From: Moringa oleifera
Taxonomy: Eukaryota > Streptophyta > Magnoliopsida > Brassicales > Moringaceae
Reading direction: 5' to 3'
NCBI GenBank assembly: GCA_021397835.1
Contig: JAJFZO010000579.1
Location: 2,495,001 to 2,559,000, forward strand
DNA length: 64,000 nt
Both the position numbers and the translations under genes were made by a program. Positions 22,591 to 34,925 of this stretch are shown piece after piece. The notes under the pieces are model-generated. The model was not told where the DNA came from, searched no databases, and saw only the letters and a program-made list of their open reading frames with translations. Numbering within the stretch: the first letter of the stretch is position 1; the number at the start of each line of letters is the position of its first letter.

Positions 22591-25500
22591 ATTTGATGGG
22601 TCCTTCTAAACACTCAAGTGAAGGCTCTCAAGGGCCGAAAAAACGAGGTATCACCAGTATGCCTAAGATAATTAAGAGTCGTACTTTTTGTGTTAAGCTC
22701 ACAATCGAGGTAAATGATAAAAGTCAACCAATTGGGTGGAATGGCACCCGGTTCAATAGCTACATTAGGGTAATGGTACGTAATAAGGTGCCCATAAATA
22801 TCGTGAATTGGCATTCAGTAAGCATTGAAATGAAAAATAAGATTTGAGAGATAATATTGGTAAGTTAAATGAAATGCAACGTACTATTGTTTTTCAATTA
22901 GTTTATTGCTAATTAATTTAATTTGTACTAACCCACTTTTTTATAATACGTTGTAAGAGACGTATGATATTGATGCAAGTATGAAGAGATACGTACTTGA
23001 GTCTGTTGCAAACAAATGGAGGAACTTCAAGACCAATCTTACATCAAAGCACATATTCCCTCACATTGATGACTTGAAATTTCTATCATTTCCACCTGAA
23101 GAATATAGCAATGTCATAGATATTAGGGTGTGACAAGACTTTGTGAACTCTTGTATAATAAAAAAGTTTCAAGTATATATTTATAGTTAGTAAAGTTTTT
23201 GTTTATACAATTTTCTTCAAATGTTGATGTGTATTGATCTTACAGTAAAAGAGACAAATAGCAAAAGAGAAAAGAAAGAAGAATGTGTATGACCATTGTC
23301 TATCTAAAAAGGGATTTTGTAGAACTAGAAAGTGAACTTGTAAGTTTTTTTTCATTTATTATGTTTATAACTGATAATATATTCATTTGGTAATACATTT
23401 TAAAAATCTAACACGTTCACTCTTTATGTTAAAAAAAAAAAAAACAAACATTGGATAGCGATACTCAAATTGATCGTGCCTTATTGTGGCAGGCCTCACA
23501 ACAGAATAAAAAGGGAGAATATATGAATAATGAGAGCCAATTATGTGGGGAAGGAATTGCAAGCGTAGTTTGACTTTTTTATAGCATTTATAGTAATAAA
23601 TTTCATGTATATTGATTAACTTTATTGTAACATTGTAGGATGAGTTGATGACACAAAGCACATAGAGTAAATTTACAACTTTCGATCTAGAAGATGTACT
23701 AACAAAAGCTTTTGGTACACTTGAGCACCCCGGATGCATTAGAGGTCAAGGATCCAGGGTAACTATCACATCTTATTTTGAGAAGTCTAAAAAATTGACT
23801 ATCCCTCAAGATATGTAATTAGATCAACAACAATTGACAGAGATGATGAGGTGGTTCACAGGGTCTCAAGAAGTTTTAACAAACATTGTTGCGAACAAAA
23901 TTGATGATGTCCAGCAAGAAAAATCTGCAATGTAATTTCATTCAAGTAAAGCTAGCAACAATATAACTAGATTATTTGAGGAATAAGAATATCCAATACC
24001 TCAATCACCTATGCCAGTCACACCACTAGCACCTGTACCTACGCTGACACCATATAGTAATAAAATATGTTAAATGTTAATCATAGTAGATATGATATTA
24101 ATAATATTATGACCGTAAATTCTGTTTTTTTGGGTCATTGTAGTATGAGTCATGCTATATGTTCAGCTAGTCATCAGACTATATAGTGGCAAGTGGGGTT
24201 ATCTTCATGGATCATACTCCTAATCAAATGTTCCATGGGCGTCCATTATTTTCTGGTGATGTTCAGGTGACAGTGGACGTAGCTATTCATGGTGATGCAC
24301 AGTTGCCTCGCCCAAACCTAGACGGTGGATTGACAAATATTTTTTCTATGCTCAGTTTAGTTGTTGCTTGGCCTCAAGATTGGGTCATTGTTGGTACACA
24401 TGAGGCAATGTTTTTGGTAAATATATTTTATAAAGTCAACTTATCAATATCAATTAAGTTTGTAAAATTTTTTCAGCTATCGACTATAAAGCAAGAAGGT
24501 AAGTTGCCAGTTAAGAAAGCACCAAAATTGACAAAATCACAATTATCGCAACAAGTATCTTTCATTGGGCTACCACCAGGATTACAGAAGATGTATAATT
24601 ATGTGAATAAGGTGATGGTACTTGATGAAGCAAAACGCATACCTTTTGCTAAAGTCTTTGCTTTTGATGGACATGTATTTTTGGCTCGAAAAGATATCAT
24701 GCAATTTTGTCACATGGAAGAGCTAAGTGTCACCATTATTCAGGCTTACATTGTGTACGTATGTCTTTCAAATTTTTGTTTGGTTATTATTGTTTGGCTA
24801 CATCATATTTATATTTTTCTTTCTCTTTATTATTTCAATAAACTTTACACAGATTTAGCTGCACTTGGCTTGGAAAAGTATTTTGTATTTGTTGATCCGT
24901 CAACATTATCATATGGAATGTCTATAAGTATAGACACCGAAACCCATTACCTAGCCAATAGAATGATAGATCTCAATGACGTAGGAGCAGTGATTTTTTC
25001 TTATAACTTGAGGAAAGTTATAATATTAGTTGAAACTATTAATAGTTTTGTTCACAATATTTTTAACATTTATTTTTCATAATGAAGGCAACACTGGTTA
25101 TTGATGGTTGTCGAGCCTCGTAATTTTATGTACAATATTTTTAATCCTTTGAATCATGGTTCTTGTCAAGAACTAGATTAACTTATATCCACGTAAATGA
25201 AAATATTTTTATTTATGTTAGTATGTATTTCTTTTTTTTACTCTTAAAAATATTGATTATTTTTTATTGGTAACTCTTTTAAATTGTTCCAAGTTTTCAA
25301 AGAACCAAGCAATAGGTGCATTCCAAGAGTATTCATGTTAAGCTATGTATATTTAAACCTATATATTATGTTAATTTTATTTATTTTGTAAAATATAATA
25401 ATTAAAAAATTTTATTGCAATGTCTACATCAACCTTCAAATACTGAGTATGGATATTATATTATGAAATTTTTAAGGAACATCTTTGATAGACGTAGTAG

Positions 25501-25690
25501 AAATATGCTATATGCGAAAATGGTAAGTCTTTAAGTATTTACTTATGTAAATACTTAAGTAATTAATTGATGTGTTTACTAAAAGTTTTAATTAGATTAT
25601 TTTTTTATATAAATATAGTTAATGGACATAGATACTTACACCCAATTGGATATTGACGAAGTCAGAAAGAAGGTTGGATAATTTCTTTGG
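22591..25690 (+). pseudogene. CACTA element frame: TNPA/transposase_24-like region plus Ulp1-like protease tail
   Basis: After a tttacag acceptor the frame reads GPKKRGITSMPKIIKSR and IEVNDKSQPIGWNGTRF. Next come RYVLESVANKWRNFKTNL and FPPEEYSNV (about 23000-23110), then KKNVYDHCLSKKG and DRALLWQASQQNKKGEY. The region from 24186 reads DAQLPRPNLDGG and VAWPQDWVIVG, followed by a long segment to 25080. At 25089 QHWLLMVVEPR has the catalytic histidine of an Ulp1-like cysteine protease. At 25442 the expected TECGYY motif is TEYGYY, so the catalytic Cys codon is Tyr (25448-25450). Stops stand where Trp is expected (NKI-stop-E near 22844; IRV-stop-QDF near 23133). The frame is decayed and cannot encode a working protein. 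Confidence 0.85.
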
Positions 25691-26089
25691 AATGTCATAT
25701 TAAAAAGTTGAACCTTGAAGATTTTTTTACACATGAACATCATTGAATTTATATAGTTGAATTTTTAGGATTATGCATGATAATGTATATTTAAACTCAT
25801 GTATTATACATATAGAGTTCAATTATGACATCAAAATTTTTTTGTTCATCTTTTATTACTTTTTTGGATTGAATTATTTTGAATATTTTCAAACATGAAA
25901 GAAGTAATAATGGTCTCCATGAGAATTTTATTGAAGTGTATAATAAGAAAATTTTGGTTGCATATTATGAAGAATTGTATTGATGTATATGGTTGATGTG
26001 AAAGAGATGAAAAATTTTATATATGCAAGTTTTAGATAATTTGAATATATAAAATTTTGTATTTATTTTGAAATTAATAAAAAAACTTT

Positions 26090-26350
26090 TAATGATCTTT
26101 TTAATGATAGTTCTATCAATAACTATCATTAAAGGCCCCCCTTTAACGACAGTTTTATCATAATTGTCATTAAAGGCCTCCTCTTTAACAATAATTCTAT
26201 TAAAATTATCATTAAAGGCCCTCCATTTAACGACAGTTCTAATTCTTTAACGATAGTTCTATTAAAAATGTCATTAAAATCTCTCCCCTTTAATGATATG
26301 AACAAAGATCACAATTTTACAACTGTCATCAAAAGTCATTTTTAACTGTT
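26090..26350. repeat. Right subterminal repeat region of the CACTA element
   Basis: About five successive units of the type tttaacgacagttctat...tcattaaaggcc, roughly 50 bp apart, many forming small palindromes. They mirror the words at the left end. Confidence 0.75.
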
Positions 26351-26375
26351 ATTAAAGCTTTTATTTGTTGTAGTG

Positions 26376-26560
26376 TTAGTAGTCTTGATCAAAAGTTAGA
26401 TTTTGTATCTCTTTTCTCTTTTTTTTTTTTTAAAAAAAATAGACTTTGTATCTACTAAAAAAGGTAAAACAAAGAAATCATTTCGGTTAATATTGACAAA
26501 GGTCATATCTTTGAAATTGCAACGTGAGAACACAAACTTGGGATATGTATATTAGCTAAT
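26376..26560 (-). pseudogene. Distal promoter remnant of PG-C, right of the CACTA element
   Basis: Words such as gttagattttgtatct, actaaaaaaggtaa and aaaggtcatatcttt align in order with the PG-A (16650-16710) and PG-B (35090-35170) promoters. This shows the promoter was continuous before the CACTA insertion. Confidence 0.55.
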
Positions 26561-27309
26561 GAAGTTCTAAATCTGCTATTTCTCATCCCAATATGAAGTC
26601 TTATCCTCTTTAACTAACAAAAACTGCATTGTCATTGGAGTTAACATAAAAAAAAAAAAAAAAACAAAGAACTGCACGATTTTGTTCTTCTTAAGGGTGT
26701 TACATGATCGTCCCTAGATTACCCTCAAAAAAATGGCTCATAAAAAAATTATAGCTAGGCCTATAACATATCACAATTAATGATGGATTTATAGTCAATG
26801 TAAAATTGATCCTCATATTAGAACCCTAAAAATATGGGAGCATATCATTACCAATGTGATATAAGCAGAGACATTATGAGCATATACACACCATTTTACT
26901 TTATGATTAATGCAAATTCATAGTAAAAGTTTACTAAAATGTATATTGATGGTTTTCACACAGGTATTTGCCATTTTTTTATTATCGTTTACGACATACC
27001 TGAAAACCAATTAGCTAGATTGCAAAACTACAATTGAATTAGGCATTTTATGACCAAAAGTGCATAATTATGCGCTCAAATGTATATATCATGCTTTCGG
27101 TGAAGATGGTACGGGAGGTCAAGAGGGCAATGATGGGTTCATTAATAAGCCAAGTGTTAAACACTTAACTGCTCTAAAAGCTTAAAACGGGAGACAATAT
27201 CTTTTACTTTTCTTGATTTTAAAAAGTTTTGCTTTAAGATACATTTAACACTAACGTTTAAACTTTCAATATGTAATATAGTGTTAAAATGCCTTAGGGA
27301 CTTTAGATA
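26561..27309. other. Intergenic sequence, nothing recognised
   Basis: AT-rich, with no open frame of note and no repeat ends seen, apart from generic A-runs near 26650. Confidence 0.4.
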
Positions 27310-29255
27310 TCTATATATCTGTTTTTAGTAATTTATCGAATTTAATCAAATTATTGAAAGCATAAAGTATATAAAACGGGTATGTTTTCTAAACCTACCT
27401 GCATCCGTGGAACAATCCAGTAAGTTATATAGTCAACAAACACCAAACTGACTTAAACAAATAAATACTCTTTCTTTGTCTTTTGTAACCACTGTATACA
27501 TCCAACTTAATGAGCTTAGTTCCCAAACACTACTGGTCTTAATTGTTTATTATAGATGAACTCCCATTAATATTGCAAACTCCCTTTTTTCAAAGAGTAA
27601 TGATATGTTTGGTTCGTGGAATAGAACATAGAAAGAATAGAAAAGGTATTCTTTGAAAATAGAAAAAAGAATGAACAAAAAAGAATAAGTATTATTATAT
27701 TTAGTTTACTGGAATTCAATAGAGTATGGGTTTATTTTCATATATTTGGTTCATCAAATAATAAGGTGGAAAAGTAACTGAAACAAGTTTTAAAAACTAG
27801 TATATCCTTCAACTAAATGAATTATAATTTAATTAATTTTTATTAAAATAATATTAATTAATAAATATTTTGTAATAATAAATTATTATAAAATAATGTT
27901 AACTAAATAATATATTAATAATTATTTTTATTTTTAATATTAATATTATAAAATTAAAATTAATTAATATTTTAATAAAAGTAATCTTTTTTACTCTTTT
28001 TTTGGTAAATTATTTAAAAAATAAAAATATTATTATTATAAAAATAATATTAAGTAAATAATATGTTAATAATTATTTTTTATTTTTAAATATTAATATC
28101 ATAAAACTAAATTTAATATTAGTTAATATTTAAATAATAATATATTTTTTGGTAAATTATTTAAAAATAAAAAATAAAGTTATTATATATATATATATAT
28201 GATAGTATGTAATTTAAAAATTTTATTAAGGGTATGTTAGAAATAGAAAAATATAACAATTCCTTGTTTTCATGGAATAGCTATTCCGAGAGTTTACTTC
28301 GGAATAGTTATTCCAGGTTTTCAAAAAATAGAAATTCTTTAAAGAATTACAATTCTATGATAAAAATGAATTAAATATTGAAAAAGTAATTCCGTATGAA
28401 ATAAAGTAGGAAAAGAATTGATATTCCTGCCAATCAAACATACTGTAAAAATTTTTGTCTCAAAGAATACAATAAAAAGGTCTCACTATTAAAACCAAGA
28501 ACCCTAGACAGGGATAGGTTTTCTCTAAGCTGCTAAAAAAAAAATTGTTCATAAGAATTTTACAATTTAGATTTTTGAAAAAAAAATAACTCTGAAAACA
28601 AATACTCATAAACTCTTTTCTCTGAATATCTCAAGCATACATATTGCATTCGAATGCTTTGTTTACATAGACAATTATCTCATGTCTTTAAAATCAAATT
28701 TTAATTCTAAATAAGAAATGATAACATCATATATTCAAATCAAATATGTCTAAAAAGAGTTTTACACAAATATGTTTCTTCCTGCATAAACATAAATTTA
28801 GTCTGATCTAACATATATCCATCTATTACAATTGTTTGATGATAAATACAACCAAAATAAAATCTTAGAGGTTTTAAAAAAATAAACTCTTTAACTTTTT
28901 TTAATTTTATAAAACACTTTGATAAAGATTTAAAAAAACAAAAGATAGTAATAAAACCATTTAAAACATATCTTATAAATTTAGGAGAAAAATCATTAAT
29001 TTTTTTCAAGTTTTCAATCTTTTTACATATCCTTATTTTCTTTTGAAAAAGATTCTGACTCTATGTCAATCTTCTCATAGTTTGTGCTATCCAAATTTCA
29101 GATTCTATCCAATCCTAAATTTTAAGACTTTTAAATTTAGATACGTAATTTTTAAAACTTAATATCTAAACAGGAGGTTTATTACAAATATATACCAATT
29201 TAATATAACTTAAAAGGATTGTTCACTCTAATGACCTTTTGAATTGAATAACTTG
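27310..29255. repeat. Dispersed repeat D1, copy 2 (split by a MITE)
   Basis: Parallel to 1350-2355, with the same order of shared words. The added length is explained by the MITE at 27601-28445. The open stretch at 28740-29009 lies within the repeat and is not a gene. Confidence 0.55.
27601..28445. mobile_element. Tourist-like MITE (PIF/Harbinger type)
   Basis: The 5' end reads tgatatgtttggttcgtgga and the 3' end, reverse-complemented, cagtatgtttgattggcagg, an imperfect terminal inverted repeat. The 3-bp flank TAA is on both sides (27598-27600, 28446-28448), the usual target of PIF/Harbinger elements. The inside is AT-rich and has no transposase. It is large for a MITE (845 bp) and interrupts D1. 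Confidence 0.75.
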
Positions 29256-29389
29256 CATGTTGCCATTGGATGCCAATATAAATATAACCATCTATATATC
29301 TTTACATTGACACAAACATACATTAATCAATTTACTATTTTCATATATAATTATGATAATTTATGTTGAAAAGATAATGAAACCTAGGT

Positions 29390-29960
29390 AAGTTTTGTCA
29401 TAACTTATTTTCGACCGGGGTTAAATTCTTTAAATGACTTAAAAATGTATTTTGGATAATTTTTAAAAAAAATTAAAAAAATAAAAAAAAAAGTCACCAC
29501 CAATCCTTTTTATGGATTATACACTAAAATTCATTTACAAAAACAAATAAAGTAACATTGGTCTTTCGAAATTAAAAAATATATAGATTTGAGAGTTGAT
29601 TACACATGAGGGAAGGATTAGTACCCCCACAGCACCCAAAAATTAGTGTCAATTGATCATGATTATTTTCGGTTTTGAAATTTTTTTAATTTTTAGAATT
29701 GATTCCAAAAATATGTCTGAAAAAAAATGTACATCCTATGAAAATAAGAGAAATTTTGATATTTTGGGAAATATGAAGGTTTAACTCTTGTTTCACTTTT
29801 AATTCTTAAAATCATTTTGTGAGAGAAGATGCATAAGTTTCACTCTTGCTTAATCTCTAATCTTAAAATATTTTTTATGATAGAGAATATGGAGGTCTCA
29901 CTCTTATTTAATCCTCTAATCCTCAAAATATTTTTTATTGTAATTCATGTGAATTCAACG
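29390..29960 (+). repeat. LTR-retrotransposon-derived repeat, copy in plus orientation
   Basis: Contains cgaccggggttaaatt, aaaaagtcaccaccaatc and cacatgagggaaggattag, words I associate with LTR/leader regions of large plant LTR elements (probably Gypsy). Three successive units of about 62 bp follow (each with a variant of ggtctcactcttatttaatc). The same material occurs in reverse orientation at about 40800-41230. No gag or pol is present here. Confidence 0.5.
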
Positions 29961-31559
29961 ACATTTTGATGTACATGCATAGTCACATTATGTAAAGCAT
30001 ATAAATAATTTTGAAATCTTATGACCTTAACGCACGTAAATAATTAATATCAAAGGCTTTAAAGCTAACTTTTATAATTTCATTATTTGAAAATAAAAAT
30101 GAATTGAGGATCATATAAATAAAATATTTTAGAAAATACAAAGATTTTTCTCTTGAGATTTTTTTTGAAAATATATTTTTTAAAATATAAGAAAATATAA
30201 AAACCTTCTCTTGAAATTTTTTCACATTTCTTAGAAAAATATTAAACATATATTTTATTTTTTAAAAAATAAATTTTCCATTAAAGAATACAAGAATCTT
30301 CTTTGAGATTTTTGTAATATTTTTTAAAAATATCAAATAAATATTTTATTTTTAAAAAATTAATTTTATATTAAAAATATAAAAACTACTCTCTTGAAAT
30401 TTTTCAGACTCCTCAAAACTTAAAACACTTATATTCTAAAACAATTTTTTAAAAAAAAAATCTCTTGAATGATTTTATGCTCTCAAGAATTTAAAATATT
30501 TTTATTTTTAAAATATTTTTTTAAAAAAATTAAAACAACATCAAAATGACTTCATCTTCTTTGAAAGCATAGTCAAAATAGAGTAAAAAATAAAAATAAA
30601 ACTTTTACCTAATGATTTCATATTATGAATAATCTAAATTTATTATTTTAAAACTCTCAAGAATACTGCAACATTGCTACATATGCTATACAATACGGAT
30701 GCAACAATTACAGCCTTATTGCATATGTTACAAAATGCTACAGCAAAACAAAAAAAAAATCATTGACAACTATGATAATTGTGGGAAAAGGCACATGGTC
30801 CCAATGACTTTGAAACAAGGGCACAGCTTCAAACCATCATTAATGTCAAAGAATCTCTAAAAGAATGAAAATAATGAATGTACAAAAAACTTGGTGCCTA
30901 AAGGTACACTATCATGTTGCAAAAAGTATACACCTTTTCTTATTTGCTAATGATTGTGTTAACTAGGGAGTAATTCATTCAACCAAATAAAAATTATTGA
31001 TCAAGTTTAAGTTTTAATCTTACAGTTGAAATTTTTTTAAAAAAAAGAACCAAAAAGGTATGATGCAAGATTCATTTCAATAACAAAGTACTGAAGCTCA
31101 AATGTTACAATTTAAATTAAAAAGATATGAAGAACACCATAAAAAGGCTCATCCTTTAATCAAGAAAATTTTCTCATTTTTAAAAACTTTCCTGCTATTT
31201 ACATTGACTTTCAATACCAAAACAATATTTTATTATTTTATAAAAATAAAATATTATTGTTTGGAAGGCTTACTACATTTTAGATGTTTTCTTACTTTAT
31301 TTTTGTCAGTACCCAACTAGTAAACAACTCAAAATTTCATTGAATTTTGAAAGTGTATATACATGTCCTTGTATAAATCATGCCTTGAAGCATTTCCATA
31401 ACATTGCAGCATTCTGGAGAGCCTCTCCCAAGTGTCAACAGTCAAGTATTAAAAAGGTGCACAAAACGTTGCTACATCCTATACAACCTCTACTACAGTC
31501 ATATCTTTGGCAATGCAATGTGGGCATATGCTTGTTAGGTAATAATTGATATGTTAAAC
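29961..31559. other. AT-rich repetitive intergenic sequence
   Basis: Between 30100 and 30540 a loose unit with tcttctcttgagattttt recurs several times at about 85-110 bp. Between 30665 and 30745 are tgctacag-type words like those at 775-935. No gene was recognised. The open stretches at 31102 and 31340 have no recognisable content. Confidence 0.45.
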
Positions 31560-32125
31560 ATACTAATTCAGTTAAATTTTATAAGGCTAAAATTTAAACT
31601 TTCAATATATGGTAATAAAGTCTTTGATTGATTGAATGCATTGCGGACTTAATGGTACCATTTATCCCTAGGTTGACAGGCTTATATTAATAAATTTGCT
31701 CTTTTTAGAACTCTGATCATCCACTGGGGATCAGATATGTTGTATGGAATGTTCGCATTAGATAGAAAATATGAAGAATTATATAATACGAATTGTATGT
31801 CTTATAAAATGTGGCTCCATCTTTAACTTAAGAAAAATCAAATAACAAAAATATAAAGTATCTAGAAGAAAAAACATGCAATGTATACATAAAGTAATGG
31901 ATAAACACTTGCCAATTTGAGTCATAAAAGCTTAAAGGTGGAAGATGAATGATTTAGAAAAGACATGTTTGGGATTGGTTTGCTTGTATTTTCATGTTAT
32001 GTTGCATGCAGATGGTGATCAACAGCTATAAAAGTTTAAGATCACGAGGGTATCAATTGCTAACTTTATTATGTCAAAGAGATACATTACAAAACACTTG
32101 CAACATCAATGTCAATGTGTAGGGC

Positions 32126-34871
32126 TTATGTTGCTACTTGTTCTGCAACAATATTTTGAGCTAAGCAATCCACTGGAGGATGTGTGTCATGAGAGGTTCC
32201 GTGAACATTGCTGCAGAAGGAGCGTACTTCTTTGCCTGAAGCAGCAGATGTTATGTTTACGTTACCTAGCTGAATATTGGTGCATGCAAGGCTTTCACTG
32301 CAGCTTAAGTTAATTGCTATCTCGGAGTTGGATGTTCCTCGAACTCCATTGTAAGAAACGTCGCTTATTTGAACCGCGCCTGTCTTTAGAATTCAAGCGA
32401 AGAAATTTAGTTATTATAATCAACAAAACAACGCAAAAGTACAAAACGCCAAGATAGCGTTACCATATGAAGTGCGAATTATTCTTTATTCAGGGTTATG
32501 TATTTAGTTAGTTCTCTCTATTATATGAGTTCCAATGCAGCATTTCAAATACCTTATTTTGACAAGTTTTGTGAGGACAATAAAACTGATCGATGAAGAT
32601 GGGGTTGCCTGCGTTCACCAATGTAATGTCCTCAAATGTGATCTTTCTGGCATAACCTTTCCCTCCCTAAAAAAAATATTTGGAAGAAGAAAAGACTCAT
32701 ATAATTGAAAGAAAAACCAAAGAGTAAACAAAGAATCAAGGGGTATCATCTTGGTTCCGTGACCTGCCATGATTTGATCCTTACTCCATTTTGAGTAGCA
32801 TTAAAAGTACAGCTCTTCACATGCACTTCCTCAACTTTTCCTTCATTTCCATCTTTTCATAAGCTTCCAATACTAAGAAAAAGGAAAAGCTTCCAACATT
32901 AGTAGAACTGGATCAGGTAAGTTCTTTCAAGGCACCAAGAAAATAGGAATAGCAACTTATAATTGTTAGTCTTCAGAGCTGGGAGTAAGTGATGAAATGA
33001 TAAAAAATATGTGTAAGAGAGGTTCAATAATTAATTAACAGACCTGATACCATGACCTGGACCACAAGCCACCCCAGTAATGTTGATGTTGTTGCACTCC
33101 GTAACAATGGCAATACAATCATCCCCTGAAAAATAGAACACAAAGAATCATGATACAGTGGGAACATGAATGAGTAGTGGGAGATTGCAAAGAGTTTAAC
33201 TGTCGACCGAGGATAATAGCATACCAGTCCCAATATAGCTATTTAGAACAACAATGTTGCTTGAGTGAGATATGTCTATCCCATCAGTGTTAGGGCTGTC
33301 TTCAGGAGCACGAATGTGGAGTCGCGAGAGAGTTGCATTGGCACAACCAGATACAGAAATGTGGTTATTCTGACTGTTGATATGTGTTAAACCACTGACT
33401 CGAAGATTCTTGCATCCAAGAAAGCTCAATGCCTACCGGTCATCAAGAACATTAATTGTAAATGAACATGACATGTATATACATTATGCATAACTCATTG
33501 GCAACACATCGTTGGTGATAGCTGATACATAGAGGCTCTACTTACAGCTGGTCTCTTGCAATCACCCTCCTGCTCATAATATGAGGAAGATGATGAGTAA
33601 GAATTTGCTAAGGTAATCAAGAAGAAAAGACAAAGATTAACCAAAAAGAAGAGAATATGAAGAGACAAGTACTGTGAAATATTGTTCACTCACGCAAGAA
33701 TTCCACCAGTCAGCCCCTTGTCCATCTATTTTTCCATTCCCTTGGACAGTAAGTCCATCCACATCTGCAAAAGCAAGCCATTTCTCGGATTGCTCTGACT
33801 TCCAGTCTGACTTTCTAGGTGCAACAATATTGCCTTGCAGCTGCAAATAATTACCAAGAAAGTTTAAATTTTCACATTAATCTTGCGGGATTTACCAATA
33901 GACGATATATAGAGTGTTAAGTTATTAATGGTGATGTAAAGTGACCGTTTACCTTTACTTGAATGGCAGACGACTTGCATGGACCCTCGAGTCTAATAGC
34001 GTTTAACAAGAATGTTTTTCCCTTTGGAATTTTGAGAATAGTCTTGGTTGATGCCGCTCCACAAGCTGCTTCCCACGCCTTGATAAAAGCCTTTGTGTTT
34101 CAAATAATAAAATTCAATTACTCATGATCTGACTTGCAATGAGAGAATCACATGGCAAAATGTGCTGAAACATAAACTATGTCTTGAAACAATAAAGTAG
34201 CATCTATGACCTTGTTATTTATTTGTTCTTCTATTTGGATGCTATTAAAATTGTGTCAATGCCATTATTGAATTCGAATAAGATTTCAGATTATAATATG
34301 TTGTTCCCTTCATCCAATATGGAAAGCATGTTGCTCATTACATGCTTATTATAGGCTGCATGTATATGTGTCAGCTCTTGCGTAGCAGAGGGAGAAGTGC
34401 AGCTATTCCATAATTGGCACAGGACTGCAGAAGCCAAAATTGTTGTGTTATGATGGAAGAGTTGCACAGAAAACTCATATGGAATGAAACTCATTCTAAG
34501 GATGCTTTGCAATCGACTTATGAAGTTAAAGTAATTGTAAAAACCATGCTATATATATACTCTTTATCTTGTCTAATTTCTTCTGTATCATTCACGAAAA
34601 ACTTCTGATACTGAGAAAAATGTGAAGTCACAAAGAAAACATTTATATAAGGATATACCACAGAATCATCTTTGGATCCATCTCCAGCAGCTCCGAAATC
34701 CATTACATTGAAAGTTTGAGCATGAGCCAATAAATCATTGTACATGATCACCAAAAAGATGGTAACAAGTTTCTACACAAAGAAGTTGAATAAGTGAGTA
34801 GCAGAATTGCCAGAGAAAATCAACAGAAGAGATATAGATTATAGCTCATTCCTCACCATTGTTAGAGCCAT
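32126..34871 (-). pseudogene. Polygalacturonase PG-B (GH28), interrupted by one stop
   Basis: Exons (minus): 34871-34857, 34772-34659, 34090-33953, 33840-33694, 33569-33546, 33432-33225, 33125-33044, 32872-32764, 32666-32553, 32383-32126. Each has the same length as in PG-A, and all splice sites are GT-AG. Signal peptide, SPNTDGIDI, GDDCIA and GPGHGI are present. In exon 8 the codon at 32859-32857 is TGA where PG-A has GGA, so translation would stop after 247 residues, before the RIK motif. Beyond the stop the frame stays open to the normal end at 32126, including GVRIKSWQ. It is either a very young pseudogene or makes a shortened product, unlikely to be active without RIK. Confidence 0.87.
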
Positions 34872-34917
34872 GATAGAAGATTCAATATTTGCTACCACAG
34901 TATCAAATTTTATCTTC

Positions 34918-34925
34918 TATTTATA
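34918..34925 (-). promoter_or_regulatory. TATA box of PG-B
   Basis: On the minus strand tataaata lies about 47-55 bp before the PG-B ATG, a good match to a plant TATA box. It suggests the promoter is still recognisable despite the stop codon in exon 8. Confidence 0.5.

Larger units (their letters stand above)
19687..26375 (+). mobile_element. CACTA (En/Spm) transposon, non-autonomous, gene-capturing
   Basis: The element begins CACTATTATAAAAATTG and ends, read inward from the other side, CACTACAACAAATAAAAG. The 3-bp flank TTA is present at both ends (19684-19686 and 26376-26378), the target-site length of this superfamily. Subterminal regions are packed with short direct and inverted words such as tcattaaaggcc. 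Inside, in order, are a captured host gene fragment (20100-21049), a 70-bp minisatellite, an AT-rich tandem region, and a decayed TNPA/Ulp1-like frame (22591-25690). No TNPD (transposase_21) region was seen, so it could only have moved with help. It sits in the PG-C promoter. Confidence 0.9.
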
